This document shows, one piece after another, positions 11,301 through 23,639 of a DNA stretch of 64,000 bases. Under the pieces are notes generated by a model, which saw only the letters and a program-made list of their open reading frames with translations, was not told where the DNA came from and searched no databases. The stretch's first letter is position 1; every line of letters begins with the position of its first letter. The position numbers and the translations under genes were made by a program. Source of the DNA: Cycas panzhihuaensis (lineage: Eukaryota; Cycadophyta). Where the stretch lies: assembly GCA_023213395.1 (NCBI GenBank), contig CM041465.1, forward strand, positions 57,481,741-57,545,740, given 5' to 3'.

Positions 11301-13110
11301 CCTACTTCACCTCTAATACATGAACAAATGTTCTAATTAGGACTCAAACCACCTCAACAAGTAATAATTTTTATTAATAAGTGCTTACAATATTACTTTT
11401 TTAGTAGTTTATACAAGGGTCATCATGCAGGATGCTCTTCACAGGTGTATTTTTTAAGATAAAAAATAGTATATAAAATTATTACATTTTTTTTTTTAGA
11501 TCTCACAACCTTATAGATAGTAGAAAATGGAGTCCAACACTTCAGACAAGACTCAATTTTGATATTAGATTACAAAGTTATGGATTAAAAACTTTTGTAA
11601 AAAATCTAACTTTTAAACAAAGAAGGCTAAAAATTACAATCCTTAAAATTTGGTCTAGAAAAAGTCCATCAAATTGAATCCAAAGGTGGTTATACAACCA
11701 CTCATTTTGACTAGTATGAGTGTACTTTGATCTAGTATATATAGAACTTCTTTCTAAGCTCATTGGTAAATGTGCACTTGCTTAGAGTAGAGGTAGGTAT
11801 TAATTTTCAACAAGGTATCCTAAAAAATATGCTTGGCCCCCTTTATAAAAAATAATCTTAGTCACTTTATGGCTTCATATGACCTGTAATAGAGGCTATC
11901 TAGTTGCTAACTATCACTAATTTCTCAACAATTCAAAAGTGGGGCTTGCACACAAAATAACCTTTTAAACTTTATGTAATATAATTAAATTATGAAATGT
12001 TAATAATTCTACCAAAAAAGAGTTTGTATGACTAGTGTGAATGCTTAGAACTTTTGTATTGCAATTAATGAAGGCACAAAGGGTAGCTAAATGGTCCATT
12101 GATCAATGAAATACTACATAAGGCTTAGATAGTGCATAGGAAAAGCCAAAAGGCCATAAATAAGGCACAAATAAGGCTATAACTACAATGACTAGAGGCA
12201 CAACTAGATGCAATCCATATATGATTAATTAGAGGCATTTTGAGCAATGTTTGATGCATAAAATAGTGTACAAAAAGGTGGAACAATTGGACGTAATAAA
12301 ATGAATATATTAAGAAAGATTTTATTGAGATTGTAAGGTATAAATTTAGGGTACACACTTCAATAAAAATAAGTTGTAGTTTCGCAAAATGGTGGCACAA
12401 ATACCAAGAGAAAAATGGGCATAAATGTTTTTCAAAGAGGGGCACACTATATAAGGTTGGAAAAATATCAAAATATTTGATAATGTTTGATGAAAACAAT
12501 AGCCTTGGATGCCCTTTTTCAACTATACGACTATGTAAGAGGCATAGAGAAAATGATCTATACAAAACAGTCATAAAGGCTAAGGAAACACATAAAGGGT
12601 AGTCATATGGTCTCCAAATAGTTATGCACTCAAATTTAGATCATTAAATGGCTCTAATAAGGCTTCTTCAGTAGAATACTATTGAGAAAAGGGTTGTACA
12701 ATTGTTGGACATAGAGAAGGGCACAAATAAGATATATAGATGGCAAATTAGAGGCTCATACACTTATGCAGGCCAACAATAGACACTAAACTAAGTGTAA
12801 AAATGGATATATGATAGTCAAGATGCAATAGCAATAGTAGTGGAATACAAACTCCTTTAACAACAAGATGAAATGCTCATGAATGATGTTGATAGCATTC
12901 AACATAGGGTATTTTTCTTTAACAAAATCTCAAATAATTGGTAACTTTTCAAGAGAAGCTTATGAAAAAAAATGCTGACTAATAATTCAAATGTACCAAG
13001 TGTGTACGATAAAAGAACTCCTCACAGGACTTCAAATATATCTTTGCATGTATGGATCACTTATGCAATAGGAGAGCTCTCAAATAACATTTCAATAATG
13101 CTCTAATAAC
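11301..13110 (-). other. copia-2 leader or unrecognised insertion, no gene recognised
   Basis: Between the 5' LTR and readable gag lie about 1.8 kb, much longer than a usual copia leader. The gag N-terminus is missing from it. The only longer open frame (12125-12574, minus) is hydrophobic, lacks family motifs and is probably chance. The sequence may be a further insertion whose ends I could not define. Confidence 0.45.
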
Positions 13111-13124
13111 ACTCTAATACCAAA
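13111..13124 (-). other. copia-2 primer binding site
   Basis: The minus strand reads TTTGGTATTAGAGT directly after the LTR. TGGTATTAGAGT matches 10 of 12 bases of the initiator-Met tRNA complement. Confidence 0.75.
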
Positions 13125-13394
13125 TGATAGAAATATGGGAGTTAGAGTGAGCAATAGAGTGCAACAAAGGGAAAATCAAATATCCAACATAATGGTGGTG
13201 TTGATGAACACCAGGGTCTTTAAACCCCTTAAATAACTATACGGGAGTTAAGTAGGAACCCAACATCTACTGTCAACTAGTATTTAGAAATATCATTAAG
13301 AAATCCACTCAAATGATGATAATATTTGTCTAAGACGGTTGCACCAAGCCTTATGTTGTCATGTGTTGATATTAGCCCTAATGGGCATTATCCA
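13125..13394 (-). repeat. copia-2 5' LTR
   Basis: This is the 270-base partner of 7269-7480. It begins TGGATAATG and ends TATCA on the minus strand, adjacent to the primer binding site. Confidence 0.85.
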
Positions 13395-13434
13395 GCATGA
13401 AGTATTTAAGGACCTTTATAATCAAGAGAGTGAT

Positions 13435-13790
13435 ATCCCAAAAATATCATTTTAATCCATAGCTTGCCTCACTTTACCAAACACCCTAAAACTATGAGGA
13501 TTTGTTAAAAAGTAGATAGTTACAATCTCAGTGGATCTTAAAAGAACTCATAACTTTATTAATTAAAATTTAGTACAACATCTAAGGTTACTCCTATTTA
13601 GACATCTTATTTCCAAGTAAGTATTGGAAGTATACAAATTATATTAGGGTAGGGTATAAGAAATCCTTAGGTTCATGGTGGGTGATGTTGTCATCATAAA
13701 AAAAAATTATATTCTTGATGTTGGAGGTGTAGATATTGTTCTAAGTTGTTAATAGCTTAGAATGATTGGGACTTTTGAAATGAGTTTAGA
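13435..13790 (+). pseudogene. H protease
   Basis: Aspartic protease remnant of the host chromovirus. Around 13530 the frame reads VDLKRTHNFIN, where related element E has a D-P-G-S active site, so the catalytic loop is destroyed. The end of the domain, LDVGGVDIVL near 13710-13745, agrees with E. GTFEMSLDGLFI follows near 13768. Frameshifts are present. The segment starts about 40 bases after the copia-2 insertion. Confidence 0.78.
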
Positions 13791-14079
13791 TGGGTTATTT
13801 ATATGATATAAACAATAAGGTCAAACTATTACCCTTTAAGTAGAGAAACTAAAGAAAATCTAAGAAGTATCATATAACTATATAGAGGAATTAATAAAAA
13901 GGGGTTATAAAGGCATCATGGCTCAACTTTTTATACTTGAGGAAAAAATAATCTGATAAGGGAAGAGGAAGAGTTGTATAAAATACTCCAAAAATGAAAG
14001 GAAATCTTTTAAGACCTCGTAGTAGCATTGCCTCTCAACATGGGTTTAAAACATCTAATTAATCTTAAAGCTACTACTA

Positions 14080-14700
14080 ATCCCATTTTTATCAAGTTAT
14101 ATGAATAACAACATCATTATTAAAATGTGATTGAGAAGATTATATAAGATATACCAGAATTAGGAGCAATAATTCTTGGTAAAACCCCATTTGTAACTCT
14201 CATAGTCTTAATCAAGAAAAAGGATGGATCCTTCTGTATGTATGGGAAATATCCTACTTTAAACAAATTCATAATCAAAAAGAATTTTCTAACACCCAAG
14301 ACCAATGGGTTACTAGATGAACTACATAAAATTAAGTACTTAACAAAAATAGACTTATGATTTCAATAACACTAGATCTGGACAAGGCATGAGGGCATAT
14401 ATAAGACTAATTTTAGCATGTATAATGGTTACTATGAATTTAAGGTAATTCCATTCAGCTTTGCAAATGAGTTGGCTACCTTTTAATCTATTATAAATAA
14501 ATTTATTTACCCCTTTCTATGAAAATTTATGCTAGTCTTCTTTAATAACATAGTAATATTTAGCAAAAACTAAAAGGACCATATGAGCCATGTAAACTAG
14601 GTGTTGAATATCCTATGAGAATATATAATTTTCTCTAAAAGGTCTAAGTGCTCTTTTGAAAAAAAAAGGATAGATTATCTATGGCATATTATCTCCAAGG
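14080..14700 (+). pseudogene. H reverse transcriptase, N-terminal two thirds
   Basis: The Ty3 RT motifs are readable: TPFVTLIVLIKKKDGSFCMY near 14185-14240, NGLLDELHKIKYLTKIDL near 14304-14358, YYEFKVIPFSFANELATF near 14430-14485 and the catalytic region LVFFNNIVIFSK near 14533-14568. Both catalytic aspartates of the family FFDD are replaced by Asn. Each change is GAT/GAC to AAT/AAC, a G-to-A transition. Insertion of element A at 14701 cuts the domain; it continues at 18822. Confidence 0.85.
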
Positions 14701-15296
14701 TGTTAGAATATGAGATTATTCTCATATATGTAATATTTAATATAAGATTGTTGACCCACATAAGTCCATATATAAAAGCTTTGATAGATGTGATATACAT
14801 ATATATTCATGTATACATATTATTAGATGATGAAGAGGTTCAAAGATTCTATAGGCTAGTTATGAGGTAATATAAACCCTACACACACACACACACACAC
14901 ACAGACATACCCCACTTGAGAACTTTAGAAAGGAGAAAAAAGGATCAATCTTGGAGATGTAATCATTTAGAGCTCATAGTAAATCGAAGCTACTAATCCT
15001 CTTCTCCCATGGTTTTCTCCATACTCAGTTTTCCAAGTGTAAATTTGTTGTCTGTGATATATGTTTATTGATTTATGGTGATACTCATTATACTTTATGA
15101 TTCATACTATTACATTATATATTAATCTTACATCTTATATTTGTATATATATTCTTTGTATTCCTTGTGATACATTATGATTCATAATTAATACTTCATT
15201 GATATAATTCCACTACATAAATGAGTATATTCTGACATGCTATTAGAAAATGAAAATTTTAAATATACTATTAGAGAAAATTTAAATTTTTTAATA
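14701..15296 (+). repeat. element A 5' LTR
   Basis: It starts TGTTAGAATATG and ends TTTAATA. It contains a CA microsatellite at 14880-14903. The copy at 18230 aligns throughout. Confidence 0.88.
14880..14903. repeat. (CA)n microsatellite in element A 5' LTR
   Basis: About twelve CA units. They are absent from the 3' copy, so the repeat expanded after insertion or was lost in the other LTR. Confidence 0.95.
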
Positions 15297-15309
15297 TGAT
15301 ATTAGACCC
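15297..15309 (+). other. element A primer binding site
   Basis: TGATATTAGACCC directly follows the LTR and matches 10 of 13 bases of the initiator-Met complement TGGTATCAGAGCC. Confidence 0.65.
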
Positions 15310-18220
15310 ATGATAATACCACAAGCCTATTAGAGCCTAGTTATTAGATATGTTGTGAAAGATCTTGTGGAGATAGACTAAATCCTATACATAAACTAGT
15401 TGAGTTAGCAGTTAAACCAATACGAGTGAATACAAGAGCTAATATGATGAGGAATTTAATAAGCCAAAACTTAATTATACTAATGATATATGATCGATAT
15501 TTGGAGTAACATGAAGATGATTAAATCTATATATAGGATATAAAGTTACACCGATATGAATGACCATAAAATTAATAGGTATTTTATTTATTAAATTTAT
15601 GTAGATAATTATTTTAAGCATGTTCTATGCATATTCATGAATATTCATGTTAATGTGTGATTCTGCTAGATTTGATGTGAATATATTATTACCAGTTAAG
15701 TTCATCTGTGTAAATTGACTCCCTATAAACATGACTAAGATTTTGTGAAACTAGTCATTTCACCAAATCTTATAATTAGTAACATATCAGTGAATATATT
15801 TTAGTTTATTAGTGAAGGCATTTATAAGTGTCCTACTCTTGTAGTTAAGATTCACTACCAAAATGATGCCAATATCCCATTAGCAAAAGTAAAACAAGTA
15901 GCACACCTATACCTCTGAAATGTAAATGATAATTAATAAATAGTTTAAACAATATTATGATAGGTATTTAAAGGATAAAGAGATATGTTATTTGATTACC
16001 AGTCATGAATATAAAATTTTAGGGTTTGATGAATGAAGTAATTATAAAGGTATGTTATACGAACAAATTTTATAGCATATGAGGCATTAGTATGTGGCAC
16101 ATAATGAAAATATAAAAGTTTTTAATGAATTATTAATGGCATAATACAAGTGTTATGATGGAAAAATTTATTAATAGACATTGTTATAGTATTAAAGAAG
16201 GGTTTTGATAAGAGAAAGGTATAAAATTAAAGTTTGTTTGTAAAAATAATAAATCCCATTTAACAATATTATTCAACTTGTTATCTATTTCAATGTCATT
16301 CATCTTATTATCATGGTTTGTTCATATGTGATAGTGCTTGTTTGTGAGGAGATCCATTAATACATCAATCAGATACCCTGATTTATCACTATAATTCATT
16401 GTGTCAGTATTATACCACATATGTCTATCCTACTCGATACCACATTTGAGTGTTTGAAGGATTGCATAAATGTGAGTTTGCCTACATGTGAAAGATTCCC
16501 TATCATGTGTGAAGCACCCTCTGACTCTATTCATCAAAGTATACTCTAACTATGTCATAAAAGTATTACCCTATTTGCATGAGTATTACCATAAAACTTT
16601 TTATAATATATTTTTTTATAAATTTAATTCAATTTAAATTGATTTTGAAGTCTACCAATAAGCCCCTTATATAAGTAGATGGTCTTATGGAGCACAATCG
16701 TGACCAAGAGCCCAAGATAAAAAGGGATGAATTCATTTTCTTAAGGAATATTTAATTTTCTATGGCACACTAATAGTTTTTTTAGTATCAATTTTCATCT
16801 AAGAGTTTATTTTATAAACTATTTATTTTGTTAGAAGGGGAATTTAGAGATGATTAAACTAATTATTATAAGGCATCTTTTAGAGATCAAATGGTAGAAA
16901 TTTTAATGGGAAAAAGTTTATTAAAGTATTTTTGACATGACAAAAGTTACAAGTTTTGAATAGTTTGAGATCTATTTTGGCATTTTTTGAATATTTTAAA
17001 GGATCCCAAATGCATGTTATGTAAATTGATGATTGTTGAATAAAGAAAAGGAAGTTTAGTTTAAAATGAATAGTTAAAGGTTTAGTTATTATAGTTTAAA
17101 TTGATGAAAGATTTATGATGTGGGATATATTTGATATAAATTAATATGGGAGTCTTTTGATACATATTGGACATGACTAAAATTCCCTATGGCACTTATC
17201 ATATTTAGTTTATTGATGCACAATGCTAATAAAATGTCATGATCACCTAAGTTTTAATTTATGACACCACTTACTTGATATTAATGAAGGGCCCAATTAT
17301 TGTTTATACTTATTTATTCAAGAGTTGATAATATAATATTGTTATACACCTATTATTGTTTACTTAGTACCAAAATCAATTGTTGATGAGTTTAGTTGAT
17401 ATTAGATATATGTTTGTTAGTGGAAACTTGACTTACTATATATGATAAGAGCTATAGGAATACACTATTTATATTACCTTGTTATAGCTAACTTGACTTG
17501 GCCAAGTAGTACACCCTATTCCAAAAGTTAGTTTGTTTAATTTATTGATTTATTGATGTTGATAAAATTTTATTTATTTCTAAAAAAAGTTTAAGTGTGT
17601 ATAGATGGAGAAAGTATACATATATATCTTATATATAAGAGGCAAAATATTCATGCTACTCTTGTATAATATATTGGCTTAACAATTAGTATTATTTTAT
17701 TTGTTGATGAATTATATATGTAAAAATCTTCTTAGAGAACTAGTGATCATATAGGCTAGTTACTTACATATTTCAGTAGATAGTTATTATTTTATATCGA
17801 CCTTAGTAATCATTTTTATTTATGAGATTTTAATGAAATGACATATTGATAATGTTAATTTATCGTAACTTTATGGGTGAATATTTGAAGTTATTAAGAG
17901 AAAAACTTCATATAAATATGACAAATGAAAGTTATAAATTGAGATTGGTTATTTGGTTTATTGATGATTAGTTTATAAGTTTTATAAGTGGTTACTCATA
18001 GTTGCTCATAGTTGGTAATTAATAATTATAGATGACTATAGAATGATTTATTAATAGATTTATAAGTTATAAGTGATATAATTTTATTTAGATTGATTTA
18101 GTTTGATATAGCTTGACATAGATTTGATACAGGTTTACAGGTTTTAGCATACAAGAAAAGCATAAAGAACTGAAGGCTAAGGATGAAGATAAAAATTACA
18201 AATTAAAGACATTAAACATT
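15310..18220 (+). other. element A interior, no gene recognised
   Basis: Very AT-rich sequence of 2.9 kb in which neither strand gives an open frame of note or any retroelement motif. I see no sub-repeats that would define a second insertion. Confidence 0.6.
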
Positions 18221-18229
18221 AAGGAGGAG
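18221..18229 (+). other. element A polypurine tract
   Basis: AAGGAGGAG is immediately before the 3' LTR. Confidence 0.75.
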
Positions 18230-18821
18230 TATTAGAACATGTGATTATTCTCACATATATAATGTTTAATGTAAGATTAAGGATCCATACAATCCCACAC
18301 ATAAAAGCATTGATAAATGTAATATTCACACATATTCATGTATACATCCTATTAAATGATGAAGAGGCTCAAAGATTCTATAGGCTATTCATAAGGTAAT
18401 ATAATCTATAAATATGTATACACACTATTTAAGAACTTGAAAAATGAGGAAAATAGATCAAGCCTAAAGATATAATCAATTAGAGATCATAATAAATTAG
18501 AGCTACTAACTCTAACCTTCTCCTATGATTTTTTTCATTTTGGGTTTTCCATGTATAAATCTACTATATCTTATGGTTAATACTTATTGATTTATAATGA
18601 TGTTCATTATGCTTTATGGTTCATGTTATTACTTTACATATTGATCTTATATCTTATCTCTTATATATATGTATATATTCTTTATATTCCTCATGATACA
18701 TATGATTTATAATTAATACTTCATTGATATGATTATATTGCATAGATGAGTATATTTTAACATAATATTAGAGAATGAAATTTTCTAATATACTATCATA
18801 GGAAATTTAAAATTTTTAATA
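18230..18821 (+). repeat. element A 3' LTR
   Basis: It starts TATTAGAACATG right after the purine tract and ends TTTTTAATA. It is the partner of 14701-15296. Confidence 0.88.
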
Positions 18822-19470
18822 TAAGAAAGCAGTGAAAGTTGATACAAGGAAGGTCATAGCAACCTAAGAATGTCCCATAGTTAAAAACATTATTAAGCTT
18901 AAAAGACTTTTAGGATTGATAAGGTAGTATTAATATTTTATCCATAGCTTCATCCAGAAGATAATGACATTAACATGCCTCCTAAGAAGGATGGTTTTTA
19001 GTGGGATAAGGAAGTAGAAAATTACTTTGAGTAACTCAAGCAAGTTATAACAAGGCTACTAGTGCTAGCCTTACTAGATTTATCCAAGGCCTTTACCATT
19101 AAATATGATGCCTCATAAATTGAGATTGGGATAGTCATGATGTATAAAGAGAGGCCAATTACTTTTAAGAGTAGGATAATAAACAACAAAGAACAACTCA
19201 AATCTTCTTATGATAACGTAATGTTGGCAAACATTCATGCCCTAATAAAATAGTATCAATACTTATTAGGTATCAAATTTATAGTAAAGATATATCAAAA
19301 TAGTCTATATTATCTCCCAAAGTAGAAAGAGTTATCTCGAGAGCAATAGAAGTGAGTGAGTAAAATATAAACCTTTGATTTTGACATAATATATAACAAA
19401 AACAAACTCAATGCAATAACTAATGCTTTATCTAGAAGAGATGAAGAAGCCAATTTATATGCTATTTTAG
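18822..19470 (+). pseudogene. H RT C-terminus and RNase H
   Basis: RT resumes after element A with AVKVDTRKV near 18830 and LKRLLGLI near 18900 (the family LQGFLGL block). RNase H follows: FTIKYDAS near 19090, RPITFKSRIINNKEQLKSSY near 19153-19215, LANIHALIK near 19227, QYLLGIKFIVKIYQNSL near 19256-19305 and NAITNALSRRDEEA near 19412-19453. The order and content match element E residue by residue in many places. Stops and small frame changes make it inactive. Confidence 0.87.
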
Positions 19471-20352
19471 TGATTAAAGTAAATTGGATAATCATGTTTA
19501 ATACATAATGGATCCTAATACCTAGTAATTGATTCTTCAAGTCTAGTAAGGTGATCAAGATAAGTTTGAATGGAAAATTGATATTTGATGGTATAAAGGA
19601 AGAATATTTTTAAAATTTAGTTCAAAACTTTATGAATATTTCTTAGAGGAGGTGTATATGACTCTATTAACTAATCATGAAGGATAATTTAAATCATATA
19701 CCAATATCAAAGAATATATATATATATATTTCTAGAAGGGTATGAAAAAGGATGTCTATATTTATATACCAAGTAAATAAATATAGATGTGTGGCTTCCC
19801 CAAGGCTTTTATAGCCCTTCTTGATTCCTTAATAAAAGTGAAGAAGCATTAGCATAGATTTTGTAATTAGCTTATGGTACATTACTTAATGAATTTTTCT
19901 CACTTCATAATAATTTCAACTACCTATAAAACCCTATAACTAACATAATTTTTTCTTAAAAAATCTCATAGATTACATGGAATGCCTCATACCATCATAA
20001 GCGATAGGGACCCAAAATTCCTAAGCCATTTTTTATAAGAGTCATTTAGATTGGTCAAGACTAAACTATTTATGAGTTCAAGCTACCACCCTTAAGCAAG
20101 TTGTCAAATAAAGGTAGTAAACAAATACTTAAAGGGATATCGAAGACAAATAAGGCTTGTGATCCAAATAGTTATATCTTGTTGAGATATGATATAATTT
20201 ATCATACCACTTTATTGTCAAGATGTCACCTTTATAAGAAATATATGACTATGAAACACTCCAATAGAAAGATTAGGTAATCAAAGATATTAGGGTACCT
20301 ATTGCTGAAGACCATTTATAAAAGGTTCATAATATAGTATAAACTGTCAAGG
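19471..20352 (+). pseudogene. H integrase, zinc-binding and catalytic regions
   Basis: The zinc-binding part is faint near 19600-19790. The catalytic core is clear: MPHTIISDRDPKFLSHF near 19984-20034, including an Asp of the DDE triad. It is followed by FMSSSYHP near 20068 and SCQIKVVNKYLKGYRRQIRL near 20098-20160, the block with the catalytic Glu (here altered). The reading crosses frameshifts. B inserts at 20353 after a CAAGG target site, and the sequence resumes at 29996. Confidence 0.83.
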
Positions 20353-20598
20353 TATTAGAATATAATGTATATTCAATATAATTGGCTAAGTAAAAGGTCA
20401 TGTATAATTGGTCAACATAAAGGCCAAATATTATTAGTTGTAAGTGAAGTAAATAATCCTACATACACCCACAACATAATTATATATACACCTACTAGGT
20501 GAGATATATGATGATTAATATTAAACTCTATAATGGTAATATTCTGATGTTATTTTATTATTCTTAGGTTATGATATCATGTGGTTACCTTTCTAATA
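20353..20598 (+). repeat. element B 5' LTR
   Basis: Starts TATTAG and ends CTAATA. It aligns along its whole length with 29744-29990, with scattered substitutions. Confidence 0.93.
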
Positions 20599-20616
20599 TG
20601 GTATCAGAGTGCTTGG
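20599..20616 (+). other. element B primer binding site
   Basis: TGGTATCAGAGTGCTTGG begins right at the LTR end; its first 11 bases match the initiator-Met tRNA complement exactly. Confidence 0.9.
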
Positions 20617-22550
20617 TTAATATGAAAAGCTAAAACAAGGAGATGTAACAAAGTTCTATCTAACTGAAGACTACTAGTTTTTATTGATACTTCAATCCTA
20701 TTTTGTAAGTAAAAAATCTATTCATTTCATTAGTTTATTTGATTATTAATATTGTTGATACTCGAAGTCAATCATTAAGGGTTTCATATCCTATTAGGTG
20801 AAGAAATCTTATCAAAATCCTATCAAAAGTCTATTTTTATGATCTAATATACTTGTCCATTTGTGAAAATAGTAAACCTATTTCGCCTAATTACATATCA
20901 TTTTGTATATATGCCCAAGGAACCAAAAAGAACTATATTAGTCATTTGGCCTATTTTAGCCCATTCATGTCCATTCATGATCATGTAGACTCTATTTAAT
21001 CTAATTTGAACTCATTTCTTATCTTTTTTTGCTTTGCTTATAATTATTTGTCTTCGTTTACTTCACTGCTCTATCTACACTCTAACTTTATCTACATTAG
21101 TATATATGTTTGAGCCCACAATTCTTAGTTATTTTGTGGTGAAAGTTTATTTGTGCCTGAAGATCATATGACCTTATATGTTGAGTCATACTACATGTTG
21201 TCTATGAGAGACCTATCTAAGCTCGTCATTGAGAGAGATAGACTTTATATATTTCCTCCTTAGTTTGAAGATTATATGACACACATGACCTAATTTGTGT
21301 AGTACATCTCATCTTCTATCAAAGCTCTTGATTAATTTGCATTTATCCTTATAGTGAACTTAAAAATCTAGCATCTAAAGTTTGAACTGGCCTTTATGAA
21401 TTCAAATCTATGGGTGATTTGTAAATTATTTCATGAATATATAAGAGCCTCTATGTAAAAACTTAACCTCTTTACACGACATGAGTGTATGACCAATCGA
21501 AGCTCCATGAATTACATATGGCCATGGCATCCTACTACCAATTCTAAGTTTCTATATGAATATGGTTATATGACATCATCAAATAAAAGAATATATAGGT
21601 TAAATCTCCTTTGCTTACCTCCTTTATATGAAGTCATCACATAAAGCAAAGCTCTCAACCTTGGTGTTTATTAAAGCTCTCCTCCTCTGTGTGATCACTC
21701 ATGTGCTTTGCCTACACTTTCTTGAGCTCAAGAACATATAGATATCAATATTTTAGGGGTAAATCTAGAGTTTCATCTAAATATTCAAAGTTTTAATCAA
21801 TATTTTTGTAAAACTCTACAAAAAATAATTGCCTACTAGATTTCATTAAATATTGAGCATGTTTTCAGTTTTTAACTTTGGTTTAATTTTTTTACAAAGG
21901 TTTTCATATATTAAGTTGAATTAGAATCATTTTCAAACCCATAAGTCCCTCTTCATCTTAGCCCCTAGTCATTTACAGTCTCAAATGAGCAAAGGGGCTA
22001 AAGTTTATTTATTTTATTTTTTTCTTCTGGTCAATTTTTAAGGTACTTGTACTCTTTCATCATAACTTTGCAACTAGGAGTCTAATTTGTAAACTATCTA
22101 AACTATTAAAATCATAATTCAAAGTCAATTATTTTTACATATAATTTAAGGTAGTTTAGAGCTATTTTCAATTAGAAATTTTTAATTAAATTTAACACTT
22201 TATTTGGATGGTAGTTAATAAAGTAACTTTTCATGAACATTTGTAATCATTTAGATGTATATTTTTAGAAACATTTTATAAACATTAAGTTTTAAATTTT
22301 GGCCCTAGGGGAAGTTTATTTTAAGCCCTAATGGTGGTCTAATTAATCTCTTTAATAAAAAATTTTAAAAGAGGTAAAAGTTGATCCTAAATTAAAGGGA
22401 TAAGTGATGAATATCCCATTTTAAAGGGATATATATATATGCTTGATTGTACTTGCTTCTAGTACTTTTGATTGTGATCATGATTGATTTTCATTATGAT
22501 TAATTTATAAATCATGGTTACTCATTTATATTTACAATAGATTCCTCATC
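20617..22550 (+). other. element B leader, no gene recognised
   Basis: Almost 2 kb lie between the primer binding site and readable gag, long for a copia element. Neither strand shows a protein family. A further decayed insertion is possible, but I found no paired ends. Confidence 0.5.
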
Positions 22551-22705
22551 TTCATGATTAGCTACTTTAAATTTATTAGTGATTCCTAAGTTTGATAGAT
22601 GAAATTATTTTATATGGTTAAGAAGAATTAAACCTACTTTGCATGCTACATAATTATGAAAGATTATTTCTAAAAGTTTTACAATTTCTATTCTTATTTC
22701 TCCTT

Positions 22706-22935
22706 TGAAGTATATACACAAATGAATATCATATGTGGAGAATTGGCCAAAACTCAAATTAGAGAGAATGAAAAAGTATATATTTATAGTACATGCTTAC
22801 CATTAGTGAGAGAACCTCATTGGTCAACTTACAGGTGGCACACATCTCTATGTGGCCCAAAACCTCTAATATAAAATATAAAGAATATAGAGAGATTACA
22901 TAAGGTTATTATATAATTGGGTATTACACCCAACA
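22706..22935 (-). repeat. possible solo LTR inside B gag
   Basis: Read on the minus strand the 230 bases begin TGTTGGGTGTAATACCCAAT, contain CTATAAATATATAC like a TATA box and end TACTTCA. They interrupt gag between two readable segments. No target duplication was found, so the call rests on the typical LTR start, the TATA-like box and the gag interruption. Confidence 0.45.
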
Positions 22936-23073
22936 ACCCAATTATCTCCTAATGAAGAGAAATTTAAAGATGAACTTAAAAATAAAGATAATGAAGCACT
23001 TTCCTTTATTTTTTCTACTATTGATGATATGGTATTTCCTTATATTTATGATCTTTTAACTTCTATAGCAATC

Positions 23074-23622
23074 CTACGTAAATCTTTTAAGAAATTTTAT
23101 AAAAGTAGACAAAATAGCCATCAAATTCACTTGCCAAATATTTAGTCAAGGGATTAATGATATAAAATTACTTGAATTCTTATAGCATACAAATATAAAA
23201 TGGTATGAAATAGATAAAAATTGAATAGATATAAGGTTACCGAAAGATCTCGTAAATTACTGATGATAAAAAATCCCTCTTTGAGGCGAGGTTCCCTCCA
23301 CAAAGCTTCTCAAAAGGGCCAAAAATACTATAGTCTAAGACTTCTCTGATGATACCAAAATGAGGCTGTAAATCCTCCTTAAATAGGTGGCCAAAAGATA
23401 ATAATAGAAGTCAACCAGAAAAGGGAATAAACCTACCCAAAACTAATACTAGAAGTCAGCTAGAACTCCTTTAAAAACTAGTAGGCTAAAAATTTAAACG
23501 GTCATAACTTTTGATATAGGTGTCAGAATTAACTTTCATCTAGACCATTGGAATCGTCCTTTAGAGACCTTTGATTTAAATGGTCATATGCTATACTTTT
23601 GATCATATTTTAGAATGCTATA
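23074..23622 (-). repeat. element C 3' LTR
   Basis: It aligns with 25368-25914 over its length. The left terminus is mutated (ACGTAAATC where the other copy has TAGTAATC), so the first base is approximate. Confidence 0.85.
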
Positions 23623-23637
23623 ATTCCCCTCCCTTTA
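23623..23637 (-). other. element C polypurine tract
   Basis: The minus strand reads TAAAGGGAGGGGAAT directly before the LTR. Confidence 0.85.
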
Positions 23638-23639
23638 AA

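Larger units (their letters stand above)
7269..13394 (-). mobile_element. Ty1/copia retrotransposon copia-2
   Basis: This is an LTR pair (7269-7480 and 13125-13394) with primer binding site, gag, protease, integrase, RT, RNase H and polypurine tract in copia order on the minus strand. It splits H between gag and protease. The flanking bases GGAAG (7264-7268) and GCATG (13395-13399) agree at three of five positions, so the target duplication is decayed or absent. The catalytic YVDD of RT is intact, but stops are scattered through all domains. Confidence 0.92.
14701..18821 (+). mobile_element. element A: LTR element without coding capacity, TA..TA termini
   Basis: It has 596- and 592-base LTRs at 14701-15296 and 18230-18821, a primer binding site after the first and a polypurine tract before the second. 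The interior of about 2.9 kb shows no gag or pol motif on either strand, so it is best called a large retrotransposon derivative. It sits inside H RT. The flanks CAAGG (14696-14700) and TAAGA (18822-18826) differ only by C-to-T and G-to-A transitions, which fits an aged 5-base target duplication. Confidence 0.85.

Noticed and set aside
12125-12574. 149-codon hydrophobic frame on the minus strand
   Set aside because: No signal peptide plus topology pattern or family motif stands out. Its place in a decayed retroelement leader makes chance the likeliest cause.
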